Of a stretch of DNA of 64,000 nucleotides, positions 47,928-59,580 are shown piece after piece. The stretch is from assembly GCA_943735955.1 (NCBI GenBank), contig OX030959.1, forward strand, positions 1,741,272 to 1,805,271, written 5' to 3'. The notes under the pieces were generated by a model. The model had not been told where the DNA came from. It saw only the letters and a list, made by a program, of their open reading frames with translations, and ran no database searches. Both the position numbers and the translations under genes were made by a program. The DNA is from Piscicola geometra (taxonomy: Eukaryota; Annelida; Clitellata; Hirudinida; Piscicolidae). Each line of letters begins with the position of its first letter. Positions within the stretch are counted from its first letter, which is position 1.

Positions 47928-50480
47928 TAAGTTTTTTCTTCACATATTTATAAATTCAAACATTATAATTAGCTACTAATTATTAGTATAATTGAGCTTT
48001 TTTACAATTTAAATTTAAAGATTTCTAAAAAACTTGATGAAGGAAGTTGGTCATATTCAGAAATAAAGAAAAGATTTTATAAGACCATGAAAGAGTCTGC
48101 AGTAGGCATTTCTCTTCAAACAATTATGAACCATATCCCATGTATAAATTTAAATTATTTTATTTTTTATATTAATTATTTTTATATATTTGATTGATCT
48201 TTTATCAAAGTCCAGCTTTTTAATAAAAATACATAGTTGTTTCCATATAAAAACATGTTATTGAATAAAATAAAACAAATGAAAGATAGAGTCTGTATAA
48301 ATTTTATTTAAAACATAATGATGAACATGAAAAAAGTAACTAATGAAACTAAGTCCTCCCTAGTTACCCAACAAAAGAGGCTCTTGGAGGGCTTCATCAA
48401 CTAAGAATGAATATCTTAGAATATCTTTAAAAAAATCTCTGGTCGCAGTCTTTTGAAGTTCGGCAGTGTATTGTTGTTGTTCAAAGCTGGAATCGATTGA
48501 CTGAGAGACTGAGACTGAAATGTTCGGTTACCAATTTCCAGAAATTAAACTCAATCCAACAATTAAAATATAAACAAAAAGTGTTTTTTTAACGACTGGT
48601 AAGTATAATAAATATAACAATAACAATTCGTTTATTTGCAAGCAAATAAATTTATAAATCGAAGCAAATAAATGCTTGTATGATCTCTTAGAAAAATAAA
48701 ATAATACATGAACTTCTTAGTTAAATTCACAAATTAAAAGAATTGCTAATAATAACAAATGTTTTCATTGTTTTACAAAAGAAATTAATTAAAGTGATTG
48801 GAAATTATAAGTGGTTTAATTATTTTCTTAAAATTAAGGGTTAAAATTAAGTATATTTAATAATGTACAATTAGAATATTTTATAAGATTCTTATATCGC
48901 ACTTTTTGATACAGAAAAAAAAAGTCACGTGATACTTTCTTTTTATGTTGGAGAATTTGAAGAATGATGGTCTCTTGCATTGGTGATTAATACAGTGCGG
49001 CTTTTTCTATAGTTCGAGGGGTGCTTGCGACTGTGACTGGATGTAGAGGGATGTGTTGATGAGGGTTGTGTGTAGAGTAGTGTTTGGGATGGTTTGGTCT
49101 GTGTGGTTGGTGTTATTTGGTGGTGGGTGTTGTCTAATTTCTTGTATGATCTGGTTGAGAATGGATCTAAATTTGTTACTGGTGTGTAATGATGTGTGTT
49201 TATTATATTCAGCGGTGGTCTTGCTAATGATTATTTCTTTGTTGTTTTCGTTGTATGTGTGAAGGTTATGGAGTATTGTGGTGATGAGGGAGTTGTTTGA
49301 GCGTATTGTGTGTGATCTAATGTCTTGGAGAAATTTTTGTGTGAGATTTTTTATAGTGTGGTCGTTTTTTTGGTTGATTATGTCAATAGAATGTGTGATT
49401 TGGGACAATTTTTTTTCGTAGGGTAAGGGATTGTCTTGGGTGAAATAGTATTTTTGTCTGATTGTATTTATGAGGAGGCGTATTGATAAGGATTCATTGG
49501 TGTCAATGTTGATTGGTTCTTCTGGTTTGTAGTTGGTGGGTAGAGGTGGTCTTGGGCTGTATAATTTTGTTCTGGATTGGTTGAATGAGTTGCGTTTGTG
49601 TGATGTGTCCTGTGATGGTGTGTGTGTGGGATGGTGGGTGTGATTGGGTGGTGATTGTCGCAGGGTGCGTGTTTGGTTTGGTTGTGTATTAATGGTAGTC
49701 GGGTAGACAGGGGTATGCCTCGGTGTGTATTGGTGGGTGTGTGGAGTGTGTGCTGGGTGAGGGGTCTGGTCTTGGAATAGCGTTCGGGCTCTTTTTGAGA
49801 ATGATGAAAGATGATGGTCAGCTGGTCTGCTGCTTGATGGGGTCAGGTCGATCGACTCAGTGGCTCGTCTCTTTGTTGAACGGTCTAATAGAATGTGGCC
49901 ACTGCTTTCGGCAGATGCCTCTCTCAAGGAAGAAAACAAACGGAAAAAGACTGGCGCTGCCTGGCCCAGAAAAGACTGCATCATCGTCCCAGTAATACCT
50001 TTCTCGATAAACTTTTGGATAGTTTGATAGAATGATGATTTTGTAAATAAATATGTTATTCTTTGTTACTAAAAAAAGTTTCTATATATACATTTTTAGC
50101 AAGATTTAACAATTCTAGTTTGAAAAGTGATTTACTATTTGATACCACATAATTTAAATTTGAAAAAAATTAATTACCTGTAATAATAAATAATGATAAA
50201 TAAGTGAAGCGAATTTTTTCATGCCATTCTTTTTAAAATTTAAATTTAAAACTATATCTCCAAAACTATATCTCTTAAGGTTTAAATGAAATTTAAAGTT
50301 TAAATTTTAAACGATTATTCTGTTTTTTTACGTCATCGTATCATCATTAGAAATATTAGCTAAAAAAGCATAGATAAAAAAAATATTGGAAAAATTATAT
50401 ACCCAAGTTGTATAAAAATCAAATTAAATAAAAAAACTATAGATATCCTACAAACAACAAGTAGTAACCGCCACGAAATT
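47928..50480. mobile_element. Composite repeat, copy A
   Basis: Blocks shared with 59403-62553: 47928-48130 (attataattagctactaatt...), 48131-48560 (aactaagtcctcc..., ttcggcagtgtattgttgtt) and 48890-48990 (aaagtcacgtgatac..., ggtctcttgcattggtgatt) in the same orientation. The ORF at 49.0-50.0 kb and its upstream AT-rich leader (to 50480) match copy B in inverted orientation relative to the first blocks. The identity of the element is unknown; no transposase motif was recognised. Confidence 0.7.
49007..49984 (-). CDS. Hypothetical protein of the composite repeat (325 aa)
   Basis: A single uninterrupted frame of 325 codons with an ATG start (MMQSFLGQAAPVFFRLFSS). A basic stretch SKRARTLFQDQTPHP is followed by a Pro/His/Thr-rich middle (HTPHTHQYTPRHTPVYPTT) and a Lys/Asn-rich helical C-terminal half (LRLLINTIRQKYYF-like, SLSIRLLINTIRQKYYFTQD, KNDHTIKNLTQKFLQDIRSH). 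Part of it (residues near 52-105) recurs at 62363-62519. An intact frame in a repeated element suggests a mobile-element protein, perhaps a DNA- or RNA-binding ORF1. I recognise no family. Confidence 0.55.
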   Translation of the reverse strand: MMQSFLGQAAPVFFRLFSSLREASAESSGHILLDRSTKRRATESIDLTPSSSRPADHHLSSFSKRARTLFQDQTPHPAHTPHTHQYTPRHTPVYPTTINTQPNQTRTLRQSPPNHTHHPTHTPSQDTSHKRNSFNQSRTKLYSPRPPLPTNYKPEEPINIDTNESLSIRLLINTIRQKYYFTQDNPLPYEKKLSQITHSIDIINQKNDHTIKNLTQKFLQDIRSHTIRSNNSLITTILHNLHTYNENNKEIIISKTTAEYNKHTSLHTSNKFRSILNQIIQEIRQHPPPNNTNHTDQTIPNTTLHTTLINTSLYIQSQSQAPLEL

Positions 50481-51204
50481 GTCAAAATTTATTAATTTAA
50501 AAAATAAAATATTCCTATGATAGATTTTGAAGTGCAGATTTCAAATCAGTTTACATTTTCCAAATATCTCAAATGGTTCAAAAGTTATTCAATTTTTAAA
50601 CTCTCGAAAAGTGAGCGTTTTGGCGAATTATTTTCAACGTTTAAGCCAAAAAAATACATAAGAGTTTGACGGGACGACGTCGGGACGTTATTTCATTATA
50701 ACTTTTTTGATGAGTGTCATTTAATGTTGAAACTTGACAAGATCATGTATTTAAAAAAAAAGTAGTATTTTAAAAAAATTAATTCATAATAAAATAAAAG
50801 ATTTTAAACCGTTTATTTTCCACCAAAATAAATAAGTCTTTAAAAGCACATAAACTTTATGTTGGAATAGAAAACGAAATTCTACTTTTTTAAATATATA
50901 TAAAAAATTGTATTAACAATAAAAAGCGAAAATGAATAATATTAAAAGAATGATAATTATTTCAATAAAACAACGAAATTTGTATAAACAATAAAAAGTG
51001 AGAATGAACAATATTTAATGAATGATAATTATTTAAATAAAAGTAATTTGTATTAACAATAAAAAGCGAAAGTGAATAATTATTCATCTTTGGATTGAAC
51101 AGTTAATGGTATTGTTTTTGAACAATTTCCAAATAAAAATGTGTTCAAAGACACTTTTTTTTTTTTTTTGGTCTATACTATTCACAGCCTGACAGACGCA
51201 TGCC

Positions 51205-51402
51205 ATGTTACAATGGTTCTGAGAACCATGGTTCTTATGCGCCAAGGCGCCACTCCACACGACGTACACATCTCTCAATGCATAAGTCGCAAACACCGCA
51301 TCATATACACTAGGTATATGATAGTTCACGGTTGCTTCCAAGGATTCGAACTGGCAACCTTTAAGTTGCAAGTCTGACATCTACTAACTAAGCCATCCCC
51401 AC
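51205..51402 (-). mobile_element. tRNA-derived SINE, copy 2
   Basis: On the minus strand: gggatggcttagttagtaga (A-box region), acttgcaacttaaaggttgc, cagttcgaatccttgg (B box), then aaccgtgaactatcatatac, ctagtgtatatgatgcggtg and cgacttatgc. It matches the copy at 8308-8490 through head and body, with a good tRNA-like B box. Confidence 0.78.
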
Positions 51403-51514
51403 TTTTGGCACATTTATTTTTGAAAATAGAGGAAAAAATTCTAAATTCATGAATGATCCTAGTTTTCTCTTTTTTGTTAGATTTATTTTCTTTTTAGCAA
51501 CAATACACACCTTT

Positions 51515-51564
51515 GAGTATATCCGCGGGTACCCGGTCAGATCGGGTACCCAGTCCGACCTCTA
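51515..51564. mobile_element. Terminal fragment of the hAT family at 59.6 kb
   Basis: Ends gtacccagtccgacctcta, matching the right end of the 59581-61138 element (gtacccggtccgacctcta), preceded by gcgggtacccgg. The other end was not found nearby, so it is a solo end or truncated copy. Confidence 0.7.
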
Positions 51565-52129
51565 GTGTGGAGTTAAAAGTACAGAAATAATTAGTTTCAC
51601 CAAATAAATACCACTCTTCATTTAGATTTAAAAACTACTTAAAATATATTTTATCAAATGAACTACGATTTTCTTCAAATCCTATAAAAACTTATAAATA
51701 TAGTCTTCTTAATTTATGAAATTAAATAAACGATAGTTAACAATTATATTCAGTCTGATAGGATTCAATAAAGTTATGATTTTTAATGAGAAACTTTGAC
51801 TTTTTGTGTTTGCTACTGCTATATTTTTTTATACTGTTTTTATTATACAAATATTGATTCATTTAATATTTTTGCGAAACAGTTAGATTATGTAAGTATA
51901 TAAACTAAATGCTTTATTTTATTTTACTTAATATTAATTAAATTGTAATATTTAATAAATAAATATTAAAAAGTTTATTTGTAAATTTTCATTTCAACCA
52001 ATTAGAATTAAGTATCTAAACTAAATAGCTTTGATTGGCCATCACGGAAATCAACGGTTTGTTTGTCCGCGCATTGTAAAAAAAGATCCAAAACTTGTTA
52101 TATGAAACTAATTTTTATACTAAATTTGA

Positions 52130-52810
52130 CTTTTTATTATAATATTTTAAAGTTTGTTAAAATTATTTCTAAAGTTTTCAACATTCTTTTTAAAGTTTTT
52201 AACATCCTTTTTAAAGTTTTAAACATTCTTTTTAAAGTTTTCAACATTCTATTTAAAGTTTTTAACATTATTTTTAATGTTTTTCTAAATTATTTTTAAA
52301 GATCGTTAAATTTATTGTTTTTAAACATTATTTTTAAAGTTTTTTAAAATTATTTTCAAATTTGTTAAAAATTATTTTCAAATTTTTTAAAATTTATTTT
52401 CAAATTTTTTAAAAATTATTTTCAAATTTTTTAAAAATTATTTTCACATTTTTTAAAAATTATTTTCAAATTTTTTAAAAATTATTTTCAAATTTTTTAA
52501 AAATTATTTTCAAATTTTTTAAAAATTATTTTCAAATTTTTAAAAAATTATTTTCAAATTTTTAAAAAATTATTTTCAAATTTTTTAAAAATTATTTTCA
52601 AATTTTTTAAAAATTATTTTCAAATTTTAAAAAATTATTTTTAAAGTTTTTCAAAATTATTTTCAAAGTTTTTCAAAATTATTTTCAAAGTTTTTTAAAA
52701 TTATTTTCAAAGTTTTTTACAATTATTTTCAAAGTTTTTCAAAATTATTTTCAAAGTTTTTTAAAATTATTTTCAAAGTTTTTTTAACATATTTTCAAAG
52801 TTTGTTAAAA
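52130..52810. repeat. 21-bp AT minisatellite (aattattttcaaattttttaa)
   Basis: More than twenty imperfect 21-22-bp units change gradually from 'attctttttaaagttttcaac' at the start to 'aattattttcaaagttttttaa' at the end. Confidence 0.95.
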
Positions 52811-53518
52811 TTATTTTTTAATTTTATTTAAATAGACTTTTTGAATGATTTATTATTCATTTTCATTGTTTTAGTGATTTACACCGCCCCCACCACACTT
52901 TACCACCACCCACCATTCCATCATTCATCGATTAATTCATCTTTCCTTTTGAATTCTCTTTGAGAACATATACTTGGCAAAAGTAAGATTAACAATCATA
53001 AAGAAAACCGATGTGTTGGTGTAGGAGGAGGGTGTAGGGCAATGGGTATATAAAGAGCACTCAGATTAGGTGTCTTTTGAATCAAAATGTCTTCGTTTAC
53101 ATGCTTTTCTTGCTCAGCTTCAAGTTCTAGCCGTGCTTTACTTTGCGACTCGTGTTTAAGGTTTTTATCGAGTGTTTTTTTTCTCACTTTAATTCGAAGT
53201 CTAATGATATAAAGACAATATATATTTGAAAAAATATTTTCAGTGGCTCAATAAATGAAGGTGAAGAAGCGGTGCATGTCCAAGAGTCGTAAGTGAATTA
53301 ATTATCAGTCACAATGATTTGTAACACTTTTTTATTATACTTTATGTAAAAACTCAAATTGTAGCTTTTGCTCGACCAATTCTTAATAAGTTTGTGTTTT
53401 TATTATATCAAATAGTTAAAATATTATTCTATTATTTTAATTCATAAAATGAAAATTGTATAGCTATGTGTATTAAGGTTGACTTTTAAAATTTTAGTTG
53501 AATAATTAATTACCAGTA

Positions 53519-56500
53519 TAATACAATACAATACAATACAATACAACGACGAGTGTTATTAACGTGGCGTAAACCCGGACGGGCTTCAAGACCACTTGGT
53601 TATGGAGAATTTGATAATAATATTAATGATAGATGAATAAATGGAAAGTATAGGAAAAGTAAGTTATTGAAATTTAACAATAAAATCATTTATATATATA
53701 TATACATACATATACACATATATAAACACATATATATATATAATTTATTTTATTTTTTAAATAAACAAAATATATATATATATTTTTTTTTAAAGATTGA
53801 AACTGAAATGATAATAACAATAAATTTAAGAAAAAAAGTGAATATCTATATTATATTATTATGATTATTTTTTATTTTTTATTACTAGTTATTTTACGAT
53901 TATTATTGACCATTGGTATAAATATAAAAAGAATGAAATTGGGAAGCAAGAAATTAATTAATGAAAAATGAGCAGTAAATTTGTAAGTTATTGTTATCGG
54001 TCGAACAAGTACGTTTTCAGGGAACGTCTGAATGTCGCGGTCGAGCTCGGGGATTTGAGTCTATTGGGAAGACTATTCCAAAGAGTCGGCGCTGCAACAA
54101 AAAAGCTTCTTGCACCTGCATACTTGAGTTTGTAGCTCTGTGGAACTACATCTCTTGACCTAGCAGACCTGAGTCTTTCCCTCTGGGGAAGACTTGCTCT
54201 CATGACAATGCTACTCGACAAATAATTTGGACACTCATTAGACAGACACTTGTGCATTAACAAAATGTTTTTGTATTCAATTCTATTTTCAACACGAAGC
54301 CAGTGAAGCTCCTTGAGAACAGGGCTGATGTGATCATACTTTCTAGCCCCTGTTATGAGCCTAGCTGTGGTGTTGATTATAGACTGAATTTTCTGCAGCT
54401 GCGTCATTGGCAACCCAGTAAGAATGATATTGCCATAGTCAATTCAACTGAGAACCAAAGCAGAAGCCAATGTTCTCAGTGAGTCCTCGGTCAATAACCA
54501 TCTTATGGATCGTATTTGGCGTAAAGAAGCAAAGCAGGTTTGAGTCATCTTGTTTATGTGTGTCGTCATGGTGAGGTCTTTGTCGAGATAGACTCCTAGG
54601 TTTCTGACACTTTTAGAAGGAATTATCTCGTTCTGACAAATGCGAACTGGATCTTTGGGAGTGTGAGTAGAGTTTCGACGGGATGAGAGCCAGATAACTT
54701 CAGTTTTGCTGGAGTTAAGTTTCAGTTGATTGGCACCCATCCAAGCAGCAATTTCATCAATGCATGATGACACCCTTTCTTGCAGGTCAGCCTGATGACC
54801 TTTAATGCAATGACCGTAAATCTGGGTGTCATCAGCGTACTGATGAAAAGCGAGCTCATGTCTAGCTGCTATTCTTTCCAAATCTCCAGTGTACAAAGAG
54901 AACAGCAAAGGACCAAGGACTGAACCTTGGGGAACTCCTACAGCGGAAACCGACATTGTCGATTTTGTCCCACTACAGCGGATGTCAAAACATCTGTCAT
55001 TTAAGTAGTCCCTAAACCATTCTAACACAGAGTCAGAGAAACCATAGGAGATGTGCAGTCTTCGGAGCAGTGTTGCGTGATCTACCAGATCAAAAGCTGC
55101 CGATAGATCAAGCAACACTAACAATGTGAGCTTACCGTCATCTGCTGCCCTAACGATGTCTGAAAAGACTTTGGTAATAGCAGTTTCTGTCGAATGATGA
55201 CGACGGTAAGCTGACTGCAAGGGAGGGAAAAGATGAAATTCTGCGAGGTAGTTGACCTCTCTGTGGAGAACTAATCTTTCCATGAGTTTGGACAACACCC
55301 TCAAGTTTGAAATAGGCCTGTACGACGAAGTTTCAGTGAGTTTAAGACTTGGCTTCTTGAGCAGTGGCGTGATGTAGGCCGACTTGAAAGACTTCGGAAC
55401 CCTGCCTGCCGAAAAAGACCTGTTGAATAAGTTCATTAAAAAAGGAGCTATTATTCCAGATATCTCCTTCAACAGCCATGTAGGAACCGGGTCATTCGAG
55501 CACTGCTTATTCGGAAGCCCTTGAATAGCCCTAACTACTTCTTCTTCGTCGACTATGCTGAACCCATTCAAACTGAGCCCGTGCTCGCAGAATGAAAATG
55601 TTGGGTCATCTTGGGCATTGATTGACCTTCTCGCCGACGCAACTTTCTCTGTGAGGTGTGCGTGATAGTCATCAGCACTGATGCCTGAGACTGACGACGT
55701 CTTACTTCTGCCCGCGATGCTATTAATGAGTTTCCAGGTGTCAGCTGGCTTCCCTTTGGACTGAGAAAGCATCAAGTTCCAGAACTGCTCTCGCTTGCGT
55801 CTGCACAGACTCTTGTAAACTTTTAACTGCTTGACCCAGGCAGTGCGTGCTTGCTCATTTTTTGACTTACTGTAGCTTCTCTCAAGACTTTTCTTTAGGC
55901 GTTTAGAGGCGCGACACTCATGGTCAAACCAAGGGTCCGAAGGCCTCTGGTGCACTCTAACAGTATTAAGAGGAATCAACTTATCGAGAATGCTAGTCAA
56001 GATGGAGCTGTAGAGGTCAGCAGCTGAATCTACATCAAGGTCAGTACTAGACGAGAGTGGAGACAATTGAACCTGTTGAGCAAACTCTTTTCTATCCAAG
56101 AGTTTCCAGCGTCTACTAGAAGTTTTTTTGTACACAGGAGGAGGCTTGGCCAGTTGACACTTCCAGACCAACAGTTTGTGGTCAGAGAAGCCTACCTCAA
56201 TGCAGTCAACTTCAAGACTCTTTCTCGAGGCAACAACATCAAGCCACCCTCCCTGACTATGGGTTGGTTGGTTGACTGGTGACTGGAAACCATGAGAGCT
56301 CAGGATATTCTGAAACATCTGAGTATCGTTATCACTTGGATTTTCAAGGTGGAAGTTGAAATCTCCCAGGATTAATACTTCTTCACTGTATGTGGCCAAG
56401 GTGCTCATGATTTCATTGAAATCCTTGAAGAACACGCTAGAAGCATAACCTGTTCGATAAACAACTAAACCAATGACCGCCCTTGAACCAGAAGTGATTC

Positions 56501-57010
56501 TGACACAAAGATGCTCAAGAGTTGAGGACTGAACTTCTGTGTCCAATGGTGCAACCTGGAATCCAGAGTCAGCCACGACTGCAACTCCCCCGTGGTTTGT
56601 ATGCAGCGTGTTTACTGTATTGGAGAGTCTAGGCCTTGATCTTTCGACCACTACCAAGCCCTCCTGCCGCAGTCAGCTGATACAGACTGACTCAGGATCA
56701 TGCCAAGTTTCAACCAGAAACAGTCCGTTTATCTTGTACTCTCTCATGGTCTCCAGAACATCATCCACCTTATTGTGGAGAGACCTAGTGTTGAGTAGGC
56801 CCAGCACGACTGAAGGCCCACTCTTCTGGCATTTGTGCCGATCAACTTTCTCATGGACAACTGGCTCATGGCTTCGAAGAGCGTGCCGGCTTTGGCGTTC
56901 CTTTTCAAGTTTTCCGCCTCGTCTGCCACGATAATGCCAATGCTGGCGGTGCCTTGCCAATCCTAGTCTGTTGATGGCCGCTCTAGCCTCTGCACTAAGC
57001 TCCCCATTAT
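53519..57010 (-). mobile_element. L2/CR1-group non-LTR retrotransposon (LINE), 5' truncated, decayed
   Basis: On the minus strand: endonuclease domain (VLGLLNTRSLHNKVDD, ETWHD, AVVADSGF, LGDFNFHL, VGFSDHKLLVWK) then reverse transcriptase (SYRPISNLRVLSKLMERLV, QSAYRRHHSTETAITKV, LLDLSAAFDLVDHATLL, VGVPQGSVLGPLLFSLY, YADDTQIYG at 54840-54815) and the CR1/L2-type C-terminus (IQSIINTTARLITGARKYDH, ELHWLRVENRIEYK, NSLPNRLKSPSSTATFR, LKTYLFDR, stop at 53994). Two in-frame stops interrupt it: TGA at 56675-56673 and TGA at 54446-54444. The 3' end is a (TGTAT)n tail at 53545-53520. The 5' end is truncated near 57010. LINE class certain; exact clade (L2, CR1 or relative) from general resemblance. Confidence 0.93.
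53697..53790. repeat. (TA)n-rich microsatellite
   Basis: Imperfect tatata/cata repeats within the 3' UTR region of the LINE or the sequence inserted next to its tail. ORFs across it are meaningless. Confidence 0.85.
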
Positions 57011-57379
57011 TGTTATTATTAAATTGTAAAAAGAATTCTTTTTTGTAAAAAGATTTTTTTTATACTATATCAAATCTTGTATACTATATCAATAAAATTT
57101 TGCTCAAAAGAAATGAAAAGGAGTTTTGCAATAAGATTTTGACGGGGTTGAAATTACTTTTTTAAACGATGAATACAAATATTTTTTAAATCTCAGTTAT
57201 GTCGAAAGACATTCAAACTTTGCGAACTGGCCAACGAATGGAAAATATTCAAGAGTGTTTTAACCCTTTTTACGGCGAAATCCGACAGAGCGATGGGGTT
57301 TCGCCACGACTGTTATCTATAGGCATATAATATAACTAGTAAAACTAATATTAAATACATTTTATTTTCGTGTTATCAG

Positions 57380-59330
57380 TGACGTCGACGACAATACATT
57401 GGATATTCGTCATGACGGAACCTCTCGTGGTAAGTAATTAGTTTCATTTTTTGAATATCTAGATTTTATATGTATTAAATAATCGCTTAAATTTTTATTA
57501 TCAGATTTCTCAGATGAATCACTTGCTGAAGTAGAATATGAAGATTTGTAAGAGATCTTTAATTTATATTATTTCTATCTCATATTATATAAATAGTTGA
57601 GATTTCAGTATATTACTATAAATATAGAATTGATTTTTCAATAATTTAACATTTTGGTTTTATATTGCTTACATCACTCCCTTTCAGAGAAGAGCCTATC
57701 CCCAACATGGACGAACCTATGCTGAATTGGGATAAGATGATAGTACGTCGAACTTGCATCAACATGTGAATCTAGAAACTAGATTCGAAGAGGAAGAATC
57801 GTTAGTGCTTTTTTCTATTGTTTGCATCAAATATTTTTTTCTTGAAAAATACATTTTCAATTTATTATTATTAATCTATTTGAAGATATGAAATATGTTC
57901 CAGTGTTCTTGTCAATTTTGGGAAGATATAAATGTATAATCCATTTTTTAAGGGATCTCAGTGATGGCATTGTGAATGACGATGATATTTTACCGGAACG
58001 AGCAATTACGTACACAATCGTGGAAGGGGGATCGAAGAGAGGTCGAAACATATTAGTCTCCAGTGAAGGCTATTCGTTTATTTACAAACGGACATTAAAA
58101 TTTGGAACGATTGAATGGAGATGCAGTCTCAAGAGTAAGAAGTTTGTATGTCCAGCTGTAATAAAGCAGAAAGGGAGTGTTTTCAAGAAAGGTGCACTAA
58201 GCCACAAAGACCCACCGCGTCCAGGACTACTTGTTACTATTCTAGAAAAAAGAGAAGTAATTATAGAAGAATATTAACTATTATACATTAAAATATCATT
58301 TGACATCTTTGTAAGCACGTCGTTGATATTAAAGTAATTGAAAATAAAATATTTTTAATAATATTTTTCTAAACACAGGTAAAAACAGCAGCACGAGAAA
58401 ACTTACTGGAACCTGGGAGTGTATTAGTTAGTCAGGCAAAACAGATATTTTCAGTTTCGGACCTGCCTCAAGTAGCTCAAATAAGTGAAGTTAACTTGTG
58501 CCGAATAGCAAATAGAAGTCGGGCGGCTATGAAGCCAACAAATCCTGACTCTACAGATTTTGAGGTAAAAATAGGTTTCGCACGTATAATTCTTTTATTA
58601 TTCAACAACTTTATGTTACATTATAAATATATTTCAGGTTGATGAAGTACATCTGAACAATGCAATTCAGGAAACGTTCTTTAGAGGAACCCATTCTGTT
58701 GGCAATCGCCATCACGCAATATTCGCCACCGAAAGTCAGCTGAACCGTTTATCCAAAGCTTACACTTGGTATATGGACGGGACTTTTAAAGTGGTGAAAT
58801 CGCCAATCACCCAACTCTTTTCTATTCATGCGTTTGTGAGGTACCATATGAATGAATTCATCTGTTTTCTATTCTATTTATACAATTTATATAAACTATT
58901 TTAATAATTTTGTCATTATTGTCGTTTCTATTTATTACATAATTTTTGTGTGAATATTTTATAGATTTAAAATCATAACTTTTATTCATTGAAGATATGA
59001 AGACAACTTTAAACAGTTGCCTTTCTGTTTTGTTCTCATGACGGGCAAAAGGCGGATGGATTACAAGAAGGTATATATGACAGCCTTCTACAATAAAAGA
59101 TTATGCTATTTAAATTAATTTATGAAGTAATTGTTATTATTAAGTTTGACTATCAATTCAGGTTTTGGAGAAAGTGAGACAACTCTTCTCAATTTAAATT
59201 AAGTTGAAAACCTTTGTCATCGACTTTGAAGGGAGTCTGTGGAGAGCAATATAGCAGGTCTTCCCTGACAAGGAGATCAAGTGTTGTGCTTTTCACTTGA
59301 GGCAGGCACTTTGGCGGGAAGTGTAAGAAT
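57380..59330 (+). pseudogene. MULE-type transposase gene with FLYWCH zinc finger, multi-exon, broken at 3' end
   Basis: Exon chain on the plus strand: 57380-57429, 57505-57547, 57688-57742, about 57888-58256, 58379-58564, 58638-58840, 58995-59070 and 59162-59330. All junctions fit in phase except that between 57742 and 57888. The N-terminal exons are acidic. The fourth carries a FLYWCH-type finger (EGYSFIYKRTLKF, EWRCSLKSKKFVCPAV, ALSHKD). Later exons carry the MULE transposase core (HHAIFATESQLNRLSKAYTW, MDGTFKVVKSPITQLFSIHA, FVLMTGKRRMDYKK, FVIDFEGSLWRA, FPDKEIKCCAFHLRQALWRE). The last exon contains TAA and TAG in frame and TAA after WREV, so it is dead or truncated; the element boundary near 59400 abuts the composite repeat. 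Function: cut-and-paste transposition of Mutator-like elements. Confidence 0.85.
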
Positions 59331-59580
59331 GCGAGCTTGAGACCTCGTATATAGAAGGGACATATATAGCCTATAGCTTGCGCAAATATAAGATGAACAC
59401 CTACATAAATTTTTTCCTCACATATTTTCTAAATTCAAACATTATAATTAGCTACTAATTATAAGTATAATTGAGCTTTTTTACAATTTAAATTTAAAAA
59501 ACTTGATGAAGGACGAATGAAAGTTGGTCATATTCAGAAATAAAGAAAAGACTTTAAAAGACCATGAATGAGTCTGCAGT

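Larger units (their letters stand above)
50481..53518. other. AT-rich intergenic with SINE, hAT end and 21-bp repeat
   Basis: No gene supported. Contents listed separately: SINE (51.2-51.4 kb), hAT terminal fragment (51.5 kb) and a minisatellite (52.1-52.8 kb). A degenerate repeat of 'caataaaaagcgaaa(g)tgaataat' occurs three times at 50910-51085. A GC-richer minus-strand ORF at 53187-52996 (SKARLELEAEQEKHVNEDIL) could be an exon but has no supporting neighbours. Confidence 0.45.
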
